A DNA stretch of 17,372 nt, from NCBI GenBank assembly GCA_964403185.1, contig CAYOFK010000048.1:1-17372 (forward strand). Reading direction: 5' to 3'. Source of the stretch: CAYOFK01 sp964403185. Lineage in GTDB: Bacteria; Bacteroidota; Bacteroidia; Bacteroidales; VadinHA17. Positions 1 through 6,302 of the stretch are shown piece by piece. Below the pieces are notes generated by a model. The model did not search any database, was not told where the DNA came from, and saw only the letters and a program-made list of their open reading frames with translations. Positions within the stretch are counted from its first letter, which is position 1, and each line of letters begins with the position of its first letter. The translations under genes were made by a program, and so were the position numbers.

Positions 1-510
1 TTAAATAATCGTCCCTTATGCATGGGATATATTCCCGGGCTTGCAGTACTTTACTTATTTATGAGCCAAATCCTGTTATCCCTACCGCCTTTGATTACAG
101 TATTACCCAATGCTCCTTCGGGACAATACACATTGTTGGTCGGTTCCCTTAATGAATGTGGAGGTGGAACTGCTTTTAATGAAGGATTTGAAATCGGGAT
201 TCCGGATTATTGGGGTAATTGTGAATCGGCAGGAGGTGGTGGTGGATGGCTGTTTGGCATGTCGCCTAACCCGGCAGATAATACACTGGAAATCACAGCA
301 GAGCCGGATCCATTGGCTAAAGCCGAAGACATGAGTGAAACATACGAAGTGAAAATATACAACACTTTAAAGATGCCTGTGTACCAGTCAATAAAAACCA
401 GTGAACCCACTCTAAGGATAAACCTTACGAATTTTAGAGAGGCCATCTACTTTGTTTACTTCATTGCAGGTAAGGATATTGTTATAAAGCAGTTGGTTAT
501 TAGCCGGTAA
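1..510 (+). CDS. C-terminal part of a secreted protein with a type IX secretion sorting domain (5' end outside window)
   Basis: The frame is open from base 1 to the TAA at 508-510, so the first ATG at 22 is probably internal and the gene continues to the left. Counting from that ATG, residues 31-50 (APSGQYTLLVGSLNECGGG) look like the end of an Ig-like/PKD-like surface repeat. A glycine-rich linker follows at about 71-75. Residues 78-162 then match the type IX secretion (Por) C-terminal sorting domain: the SPNPADN motif at 81-87, beta-strand segments, and a basic end (VISR). Proteins with this domain are exported to the Sec pathway, cross the outer membrane through T9SS, and lose the domain. 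The cargo domain lies outside the window, so the function is unknown. The first 15 codons resemble the hairpin-repeat text seen at 1052-1070, so the left end may be degraded or misassembled. Confidence 0.6.
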   Translation, partial: LNNRPLCMGYIPGLAVLYLFMSQILLSLPPLITVLPNAPSGQYTLLVGSLNECGGGTAFNEGFEIGIPDYWGNCESAGGGGGWLFGMSPNPADNTLEITAEPDPLAKAEDMSETYEVKIYNTLKMPVYQSIKTSEPTLRINLTNFREAIYFVYFIAGKDIVIKQLVISR

Positions 511-578
511 TATCAATATCCCCCGAATGCTTCCTGTTTATTAGCTGCCATAGGCAAAACCTCTTCTTTGTTGTATGA

Positions 579-602
579 AGCGATTTAAAAAATCGCTCTA
601 CA
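579..602 (-). repeat. TGTAG-led hairpin repeat, copy 1
   Basis: AGCGATTT (579-586) and AAATCGCT (590-597) form a perfect 8-bp stem with a 3-base loop. The stem is followed by CTACA (598-602), which is TGTAG on the minus strand. Other copies are at 3724, 3785, 6278 and 15462. It lies about 70 bases after the T9SS-cargo stop codon and might serve as a terminator. Confidence 0.65.
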
Positions 603-650
603 GAGAGCAGGGGAAAATTCCAAATCTCAAATACTAAATTCCAATCGAAT

Positions 651-698
651 GAAGTCCGGTTTCCGGCTCGTAGCCGGGCTCCGGCTGAGCGTGGAGGA
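651..698 (+). repeat. CCGGCT-rich dispersed repeat, copy 1
   Basis: Bases 651-698 match 3883-3930 over about 46 positions, with most differences in an 8-base central patch. In this copy CCGGCT (663-668) can pair with AGCCGG (672-677), or AGCCGG can pair with CCGGCT (681-686), giving two alternative hairpins. Its right flank (688-712) also resembles 1251-1274 next to the GH20 stop codon. Confidence 0.55.
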
Positions 699-722
699 AA
701 CAGGCCTTAATTCTCCTGTTTT

Positions 723-788
723 GTGTAATGCATGACCCAGAACCACCAATTCTGAATTTTAAAACTGCCGCAGGCAGTGTATCTGTTT
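723..788 (+). repeat. Two-part repeat, copy 1 (order X-Y)
   Basis: Block X (723-749, containing GCATGACCCAGAACCACCAA) is followed by block Y (751-788, TCTGAATTTTAAAACT through CAGTGTATCTGTTT). Both blocks recur at 1118-1183 in the opposite order. In this copy the middle of Y is a small palindrome, CTGCC-GCA-GGCAG. Confidence 0.6.
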
Positions 789-1117
789 GCCAAAGTCGTA
801 AGACTCTGGAATAAAAAAGAACAAATTAATGAGTTCCAGAGGAACGAAATGCTCTATGTTAAAAGAATTTCAGAAGGTATTCTTCTTCAAAGGCAATTCC
901 ATAATGAAGATATATTTGTGAGTAAGTATTAGGCACTGTTCAGGTTTATCGATTTTGTCAGTCTTTAAAGGTACAAAATCATACCGTTCCTACGGAACTT
1001 CATTTTCTTTTATCTCCGAAAAAGGGACTCACATCCCTCGTTGTAACATATTATCCCTATGGGATATATTTCAGTTGCTCGCTCTTACTTCGATACAAAT
1101 TAAATAGTAAAACAAAT

Positions 1118-1183
1118 TCAGAATTTTAAAACTACTATAGACAGTGTATCTGTTTAGTGCAACGCATGACCCAAAACAACCAA
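1118..1183 (+). repeat. Two-part repeat, copy 2 (order Y-X)
   Basis: Block Y (1118-1155) matches 751-788 at 32 of 38 positions. The differences are almost all in the central palindrome patch. Block X (1156-1183) follows and matches 723-749. The swapped order suggests that the original unit was a tandem X-Y-X-Y array or the ends of an inserted element. Confidence 0.6.
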
Positions 1184-1272
1184 CTCTTATATAGCAACAA
1201 CCAGTTTATCAGGTGTTTATAATTTCATGATTTCTCTCTTGCACAAAACAGGCGTGGGGCAACAGGCTTTAA

Positions 1273-3630
1273 TTATTCAATGATCACTTCATCCACAAAG
1301 ATCCAGGCTTTTCCACCTGCGCCCTGATGCCAGGGTGGACATTTCCCTATATTTTTAGCATGAATTTTGACATATTTCGCTGTTTGCCTTGAGCCTGTAT
1401 ATTCAAAATCCTTCACCAGTGTACCCCCTTCCTGCTCTGAGACATCATTGGCCACCCTGCCCAGGGAAGTATAATTCGCACCGTCTTCAGATACAAAAAA
1501 CTCAACCCACTGTGGCATAAATATCCAGGAAGGATTCCGCTGAAGAGATCCAAGTGTAATCCTTGAGATCTCTTTGGATTCACCCATATCTATAATCACT
1601 TCCATATCCGTTCCCTCAAAGCCCTGCCAGTGCCCGTCTGAATAATTTTTTGATCCTTTGATCCCGTCAACCAAGGCAAAATCACCACCGGCCGCATATT
1701 TCGTACTATATCCGGATATATACTGCACCTTTTTTCCTGCACCCAAATGGATGTTGATCTTCTGAGTACTGATCTTCCCCGCGATTTCACCCTCCCGGAA
1801 AATGGCCGCACTAACCATTGTCGTACTTTCAACTTCGAATGGTTCCTTATAAATTTCAGATTGTTCATCCGGTTCAGATCCTTCGAGCGTATAATAAATC
1901 ACGGGATTCTCCTGTTCACTGGAAAGTGTGACCATAACTTTCCCTTTTTCAGGATCAAATTGTGCAGCCATATTCACCTGGAAACTCCCTTCAGAGTAGT
2001 TCCATCCCAAAAGGTCGAACCTGTGGTACAGTTTATCCAGGTGTGAATTGAAACGATTCCAGTCCCTGGACATTTCAGGTGACCAGACCACCTCACTAAG
2101 GGCGGTCATCCGGGGCAAAACCATATACTCTGCATGCACTCCTGTGGTTACATATTCGGTCCACAAATTCGCCTGAGCGCCCAATATGTGTTTCGCTTCA
2201 TTACTATTCAATACTGCCGGTACCGGTTCAAACGAATACACTTTTTTGAGGGTTGTGTAGCCTCCTATTGCGGTCGGTTCCGTTGCGGGATCGGCCTGAT
2301 AGTGGTCGAAATAACAATGTGTCCCCGGAGTCATCACCACATCATGACCCATTCTTGCAGCAGCAATGCCACCATCCATACCCCTCCATGACATAACTGC
2401 AGCTTCCTCAGCCAGGCCCCCCTCAAGTATCTCGTCCCAACCTATAAGTTTTCGTTCATGGGCATTCAGAAATTTTTCAATGCGTTTTATAAAATAACTC
2501 TGGAGCTCCTCAACATCTGATAATTTCCCGGATTTAATCCGTTTTTGACAATCGGCACAACGTTTCCATTCCATTTTGTTGGCTTCATCTCCGCCAATGT
2601 GTATATATTCTCCGGGGAACAGTCCCATTACCTCAAGAAGTACGTCTTCCAGAAAAGTAAACGTACTTTCTTTTCCGGCACAAAAGATATCTGTAATGGG
2701 CCATACACCACCGGGAGGAACTTTAAACGGCCCTCCGGTACAGGAGAATTCAGGATAAGCCGCAAGTGCCGCTGTGGTGTGTGCCGGCATTTCAATCTCC
2801 GGTACAATGGTGACATAGCGGTCGCTCGCATAGGCCACGATCTCTTTGATGTCCTCCTGTGTAAAGAAGCCCCCGTACGCGGTTTTTTCTCCCGGTTGTT
2901 GAGGAGTCCGGTCATTCCATGCCTTACCTTCACGTTCAACCCTCCATGCACCAATTTCCGTGAGTTTCGGATACTTCTTAATTTCGATCCGCCAGCCCTG
3001 GTCGTCGACAAGGTGCCAGTGAAAAACATTCATTTTATGAAATGCGATCATGTCGATATACCTCTTTATGAACTCTTTGGGAAAAAAATGCCGGCTGACA
3101 TCAAGATGCATGCCGCGCCACGGAAATCTTGGGTAGTCGGTTATATCCAGAACCGGGATGGTCCAATTGATACCTTCTACTACTGAAGCGGATTCAATCC
3201 CGGGAGGCATTAATTGCCGCAGGGACTGCACTCCGTAAAACAGGCCATTTCCCTCCGAAGCCGAGATCAGCACCCTGTTTTTCATAACATTCAGACGATA
3301 CCCTTCCAATCTGTACCCGGGATCATCTTTTTGAAGAAAAACAATACCTCTGCGGGGTGGCACACTTCCTTCATAAGTGCTGATCTCAAAATGCAGGCCT
3401 GTGGGAACTTCAACCATCTCCTTAAAATAATCTGCCACTACCTGTTGTTCTTCATTTCCGGTCTGTACCCAGATAATATTCCTGGAAGAGAATGTAAAAC
3501 ATCCGGCCGCTTTTGTGAATTTTACAGGTTGTGGTATTACATTCACAACACAGGAATCCTGCACTTCCTCAGTACATTGTACGCACATAAAAACAAGCGC
3601 AACTGGAATTACGAAATACCTTTTGATCAT
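1273..3630 (-). CDS. Beta-N-acetylhexosaminidase, GH20, with C-terminal discoidin-like domain
   Basis: This enzyme is predicted to release terminal N-acetylhexosamine (GlcNAc/GalNAc) from glycans, in the periplasm or at the cell surface. The protein has 785 residues. It has an N-terminal export signal (MIKRYFVIPVALVF) with Cys at 16 and 19, so lipid attachment is possible but the lipobox is not classical. Residues about 28-165 form the GH20 N-terminal domain. The catalytic barrel spans about 168-520 and carries HLVDDQGWR (206-214) and the hallmark HIGGDE (344-349), where D348/E349 are the catalytic pair of substrate-assisted hydrolysis. A chitobiase C-terminal-type beta domain follows at about 560-625. 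Residues about 635-785 are an F5/8 type C (discoidin)-like domain that closely resembles the end of the neighbouring DUF4838 protein. The gene is last in the glycosidase series, with a candidate promoter of its own. Family assignment is secure; the natural substrate is inferred. Confidence 0.95.
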   Translation of the reverse strand: MIKRYFVIPVALVFMCVQCTEEVQDSCVVNVIPQPVKFTKAAGCFTFSSRNIIWVQTGNEEQQVVADYFKEMVEVPTGLHFEISTYEGSVPPRRGIVFLQKDDPGYRLEGYRLNVMKNRVLISASEGNGLFYGVQSLRQLMPPGIESASVVEGINWTIPVLDITDYPRFPWRGMHLDVSRHFFPKEFIKRYIDMIAFHKMNVFHWHLVDDQGWRIEIKKYPKLTEIGAWRVEREGKAWNDRTPQQPGEKTAYGGFFTQEDIKEIVAYASDRYVTIVPEIEMPAHTTAALAAYPEFSCTGGPFKVPPGGVWPITDIFCAGKESTFTFLEDVLLEVMGLFPGEYIHIGGDEANKMEWKRCADCQKRIKSGKLSDVEELQSYFIKRIEKFLNAHERKLIGWDEILEGGLAEEAAVMSWRGMDGGIAAARMGHDVVMTPGTHCYFDHYQADPATEPTAIGGYTTLKKVYSFEPVPAVLNSNEAKHILGAQANLWTEYVTTGVHAEYMVLPRMTALSEVVWSPEMSRDWNRFNSHLDKLYHRFDLLGWNYSEGSFQVNMAAQFDPEKGKVMVTLSSEQENPVIYYTLEGSEPDEQSEIYKEPFEVESTTMVSAAIFREGEIAGKISTQKINIHLGAGKKVQYISGYSTKYAAGGDFALVDGIKGSKNYSDGHWQGFEGTDMEVIIDMGESKEISRITLGSLQRNPSWIFMPQWVEFFVSEDGANYTSLGRVANDVSEQEGGTLVKDFEYTGSRQTAKYVKIHAKNIGKCPPWHQGAGGKAWIFVDEVIIE

Positions 3631-3673
3631 TGTTAGATTAAATTATTGTTTATCATTGTTATCCGGGGAAAAT

Positions 3674-3681
3674 CAAAAATA
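3674..3681 (-). promoter_or_regulatory. Candidate -7 promoter box for the GH20 gene
   Basis: The minus strand reads TATTTTTG, matching the Bacteroidota -7 consensus TAnnTTTG, 44 bases before the GH20 start codon. No well-placed TTTG -33 box is seen: the nearest TTG is about 14 bases upstream, closer than the usual 19-21. This is therefore a partial match only. Confidence 0.4.
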
Positions 3682-3723
3682 GAGAAATTTTGAATCAAGC
3701 CCCTGAATTTCTCGCCGGATTAA

Positions 3724-3747
3724 TGTAGATCGACTCTCTGAGTCGAT
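3724..3747 (+). repeat. TGTAG-led hairpin repeat, copy 2
   Basis: TGTAG (3724-3728) is followed by ATCGACTC (3729-3736), loop TCT, and GAGTCGAT (3740-3747), a perfect 8-bp stem. The loop and inner stem (CTCTCTGAG) are the same as in the copy at 15462-15484, while the outer stem differs but still pairs. Confidence 0.65.
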
Positions 3748-3748
3748 T

Positions 3749-3765
3749 GCGTTTCAAAGAAACGC
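3749..3765. repeat. Short hairpin directly after a TGTAG repeat
   Basis: GCGTTTC (3749-3755) and GAAACGC (3759-3765) form a perfect 7-bp stem with loop AAA, one base after the hairpin at 3724-3747. It has no TGTAG lead, so it may be a second module of the same element. Confidence 0.5.
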
Positions 3766-3784
3766 TCATGCCGGATAATTTACA

Positions 3785-3808
3785 AGCGACTTGTAAAGTC
3801 GCTCTACA
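3785..3808 (-). repeat. TGTAG-led hairpin repeat, copy 3
   Basis: AGCGACTT (3785-3792), loop GTA, and AAGTCGCT (3796-3803) form a perfect 8-bp stem. The stem is followed by CTACA (3804-3808), which is TGTAG on the minus strand. Confidence 0.65.
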
Positions 3809-3846
3809 GGCATTGCGGATTGATTTTCAGCATGTTTGCTTTATTC

Positions 3847-3877
3847 GACCTGCGAGGTTTTGAAAACCTCGCAGGTC
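3847..3877. repeat. Perfect 15-bp inverted repeat with a single central base
   Basis: GACCTGCGAGGTTTT (3847-3861) and AAAACCTCGCAGGTC (3863-3877) are exact reverse complements around one G. The sequence folds into a strong hairpin on either strand. It is not followed by a clear U-run on the minus strand, so it may be a dispersed palindromic element rather than a classical terminator. Confidence 0.75.
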
Positions 3878-3882
3878 TTGCA

Positions 3883-3930
3883 GAAAGTCCGGTTTCCGGC
3901 TCCCGGCCAGGCTCCGGCTGAGCGCGGGGG
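3883..3930 (+). repeat. CCGGCT-rich dispersed repeat, copy 2
   Basis: This is the second copy of the element at 651-698. It shares the left part (AAGTCCGGTTTCCGGCTC) and the right part (GCTCCGGCTGAGCG). The 8 central bases differ, which weakens the hairpin seen in copy 1. Confidence 0.55.
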
Positions 3931-3949
3931 ATCTTGCTCCGGTTTTATT

Positions 3950-3977
3950 CGTACCCCGAACTCCAAGCCGGGGCACG
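3950..3977 (-). terminator. Possible transcription terminator after the DUF4838 gene
   Basis: On the minus-strand RNA, CGUGCCCCG and CGGGGUACG pair over all nine positions, including one G-U pair, around a 10-base loop. The hairpin starts about 25 bases after the DUF4838 stop codon. The tail is AAUAAAA rather than a U-run, so termination is uncertain. On the plus strand the same hairpin has a mismatch, which favours a role in minus-strand RNA. Confidence 0.35.
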
Positions 3978-4002
3978 AACCCGCCATAGCTTGAGGTTTT
4001 TT

Positions 4003-6246
4003 TTATTTTATTATTATTTCATCACAAAAGATCCATGCTTTGCCTCCGCTTCCCATATGCCAGTCAGGACATGTACCGATGTTCCCGGCATGAACCTTCA
4101 CATACCGCACTTCAACAGGTTCGGTTAACAGGTCATATTTTTTTATTTGCACTTCCGCATCCTGAAGAGCAACCCTGTTTTCAATAGATCCTAATTCCGT
4201 AAAGGTAGTACCGTCCAGGGATCCAAAAAACGATATATGTTCCGGCATAAAAATCCATTGACGTATATCCTGAAGGAAGTTGATCTCAATAAGCTCAATG
4301 GTTTCTGTTTTGCCAAGATCAATCACAGCCTCAAGGTCATTCTCTTCAAATCCCTGCCATACGTGATGAAAGTCTGATGTACCCTGTAATCCATCAGTTA
4401 GTGCATTATCTGAGCCACCTGTATATTTTTCACTGTAAGGCCAGGTTAAGCGGACAGGTTTTTCATAGCCCAGGTGCATTTCAAGGCCTTTTTCCAGTAA
4501 CCGGCTGAACTCTACAAAGTAATCATCGGGAGTAAGGTTCCATTCCTTCAGGCGGCTGATACCATTCCTGTCGCAATCAGCTTTGAATTCATCAAGCATA
4601 AACCAGGTCTCCGGTTTTACAGACCATTTCCCGTTATTATTCACAAATATCCCATGTTCCGATTTTCCTTCAATTCTTGATAATTCCAAAACGGCGTAAC
4701 TCAACGGAAGCCTTGCATTCTTAACTCTTTCCAGATATCCGGGTGCATCTGCTGTGGTTTCTTCTGCCAAATCAAATATCCTGCTGTATTCGTTTATTAA
4801 ATCCCACGAAAGGTAGCCTCCGGGATGGTCCGCAGGACCTCCGAAAATCCATAGGCCGGCACCTGATTCATCAAGTGCCTCATGCATCAGATCGATATAT
4901 TCCCGGATGTATGGTCCGGCAGGACCGTAATAACCATTCAGAAAACCATCCATCAGGACGTCCATATCCAGCCAGGGATCCCAAAGCAGCTTTGCAATGA
5001 GATAGGCCCGGAGTTCAGAAAATTCCCCGCCTGTTTCCCGGTTGCCCTGTTGAAACATAGCAGTGGCCCCCATATTCGCGAAATATTGAATGTTTGGTTG
5101 CAGTACCCTTAAATTCGGGAAGGGACTGAGCAGGTTTTCAAACTGAATCACATAATCCCATACAAGGATGTTTGATGTAAGGGCACTCCAGTCCTCCAGG
5201 TCTTTCCTGAATAAGATACTGCTTGTATCGTCTGGGATTGGAACACTTCTGTTGCATTCAATACTGCAAAACATAATATTCAGGTTGGGTTCCGGCACAA
5301 TATGTTTGGGCGCTGCCCGTGAATACTGGTACGCCAGTGTGGAAATGGTTTTTTCCGGAAATTCCCTGGCCACCTGGTTGACAAAATGTAACAGTGTACC
5401 TGACGGGCCACCATAAAGAGAATCCAATGCCCGGCAATCCGGGCAGGTGCAGTACTGGGTGTTGTCATTCTGGCTCACAGACCAGTATTGTGCTTCTGGA
5501 TTTTTCCCAATTTCAGTCCGGAGATTATTAATAAGTTCCTTCTGCATATTTTCGTTTGATAAGCAGAGCTGAGTGTAGGAAGTCCGTTTACCCTTTCTTT
5601 CGGCAAAGTACTCCGGATGATCTTCGAAGTATTGTTCAGGAGGGATCAGGCGCTGAAAAGTATGCACCCACATGCCCCAGTCAGATCTATGGTTATCGGC
5701 TTTCAACCAATTTGCGAAGTCTTCATTATCAAGAATTCCGGCATAATACGTCTCTCTGAATTTGAAATACGGAACCTGTTTTTCCGACACCCGGGGCAAC
5801 AGGACGGTATCGGATTGGGGAACCATTCTGGCATCTGATGCATACCATCGAAAACCAAGGAATTTCTCAAAAAATGAATCCACCCCGTACAGGAGGCCTT
5901 TCCCTGGCCCTCCGCTGATCATAAGGGTTTGTCCACGGGTTTCAATTAGAAAACCATCCTGTCCCAGTTCTAACCCGGAAGCAGGATCCTCTGTTTGGAG
6001 TACAATGGAAAATTCAGCGGTTTTTTTCCGGGATTGTTCTATGGGAAGATTAAATCCGGTGCATTCCCTGAACAGGTTCTGAAAAGCTACAGCCGCCAGT
6101 TTTTCCTGTTCCCCGGGCTTTTTGTTTAAGACAATCCGGTACTCCGATGTTCCATCAAGATATAAGGCCAGGGAGTCCTGGCCAACAACCCAAACTGCAT
6201 TGATACTAAAGATGAGTAAAGTGAAGAATAGAATTCCGGATTTCAT
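4003..6246 (-). CDS. DUF4838 protein with C-terminal discoidin-like domain; candidate glycosidase
   Basis: This 747-residue exported protein has an N-terminal signal sequence (hydrophobic residues about 5-21, cleavage probably near VVGQ). Residues about 35-150 look like the small alpha/beta domain that precedes the barrel in GH20 and GH67 enzymes. Residues about 160-460 are the DUF4838 region, recognised by SVSQND (256-261) and the cysteine cluster CTCPDC (266-271), with further conserved-looking stretches at 360-405 (LVWDY, MFQQGN). Residues about 605-747 form an F5/8 type C-like domain resembling the GH20 neighbour, including WIFMP, YVKVHAGNIG and GGKAWIF. The function of DUF4838 is not established to my knowledge. 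The position between a GH92 and a GH20 gene and the barrel-like architecture suggest a sugar-cleaving or sugar-binding role in the same pathway. No catalytic pair can be assigned with confidence. It follows GH92 by 52 bases, probably in one operon. Confidence 0.9.
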   Translation of the reverse strand: MKSGILFFTLLIFSINAVWVVGQDSLALYLDGTSEYRIVLNKKPGEQEKLAAVAFQNLFRECTGFNLPIEQSRKKTAEFSIVLQTEDPASGLELGQDGFLIETRGQTLMISGGPGKGLLYGVDSFFEKFLGFRWYASDARMVPQSDTVLLPRVSEKQVPYFKFRETYYAGILDNEDFANWLKADNHRSDWGMWVHTFQRLIPPEQYFEDHPEYFAERKGKRTSYTQLCLSNENMQKELINNLRTEIGKNPEAQYWSVSQNDNTQYCTCPDCRALDSLYGGPSGTLLHFVNQVAREFPEKTISTLAYQYSRAAPKHIVPEPNLNIMFCSIECNRSVPIPDDTSSILFRKDLEDWSALTSNILVWDYVIQFENLLSPFPNLRVLQPNIQYFANMGATAMFQQGNRETGGEFSELRAYLIAKLLWDPWLDMDVLMDGFLNGYYGPAGPYIREYIDLMHEALDESGAGLWIFGGPADHPGGYLSWDLINEYSRIFDLAEETTADAPGYLERVKNARLPLSYAVLELSRIEGKSEHGIFVNNNGKWSVKPETWFMLDEFKADCDRNGISRLKEWNLTPDDYFVEFSRLLEKGLEMHLGYEKPVRLTWPYSEKYTGGSDNALTDGLQGTSDFHHVWQGFEENDLEAVIDLGKTETIELIEINFLQDIRQWIFMPEHISFFGSLDGTTFTELGSIENRVALQDAEVQIKKYDLLTEPVEVRYVKVHAGNIGTCPDWHMGSGGKAWIFCDEIIIK

Positions 6247-6277
6247 ACGTTTAAGAATTTATATTTTTCTGATCTCT

Positions 6278-6302
6278 GTAGAGCGATTTTTTAATCGATT
6301 AA
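6278..6302 (+). repeat. TGTAG-like hairpin repeat, copy 5 (imperfect), overlapping the GH92 stop codon
   Basis: CTGTAGAGCGATTTTTTAATCGATT at 6276-6300 matches the reverse complement of copy 1 (579-602) closely. The stem has decayed to CGATT/AATCG around a 4-base loop. The TAA stop of the GH92 gene (6299-6301, minus strand) lies at the edge of this repeat. Confidence 0.5.

Larger units (their letters stand above)
511..1272. other. Repeat-rich intergenic region without a convincing gene
   Basis: This 762-base stretch lies between the 3' ends of the T9SS-cargo gene and the GH20 gene. It holds a TGTAG-type hairpin (579-602), a CCGGCT repeat (651-698), a two-part repeat present twice in swapped order (723-788 and 1118-1183), and three mini-hairpins with 3-base loops: GTTCC/GGAAC at 833-845, GTTCC/GGAAC at 986-998, and TATCCC/GGGATA at 1052-1066. 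Bases 756-932 are open in one frame and read like protein (for example RLWNKKEQINEF), but have no credible start and may be a gene remnant. No RNA gene was recognised. Confidence 0.6.
3631..4002. other. Hairpin-rich spacer between DUF4838 and GH20 genes
   Basis: This 372-base spacer holds no gene. Read in the direction of transcription (right to left), it contains a possible terminator (3950-3977), a CCGGCT repeat (3883-3930), a 15-bp perfect inverted repeat (3847-3877), three hairpins with 3-base loops (3785-3808, 3749-3765, 3724-3747) and a candidate promoter box (3674-3681). Such a density of hairpins makes strong read-through from DUF4838 into GH20 doubtful. Confidence 0.6.

Noticed and set aside
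511..1272. Possible CRISPR array in the repeat-rich spacer
   Set aside because: Repeats are few, diverged, differently oriented and irregularly spaced, with no run of equal-length spacers and no cas genes nearby.
2545..3186. 213-codon open frame on the plus strand opposite the GH20 gene
   Set aside because: It lies wholly antisense to the conserved catalytic domain of GH20, has no family resemblance, and is a shadow of the real reading frame.
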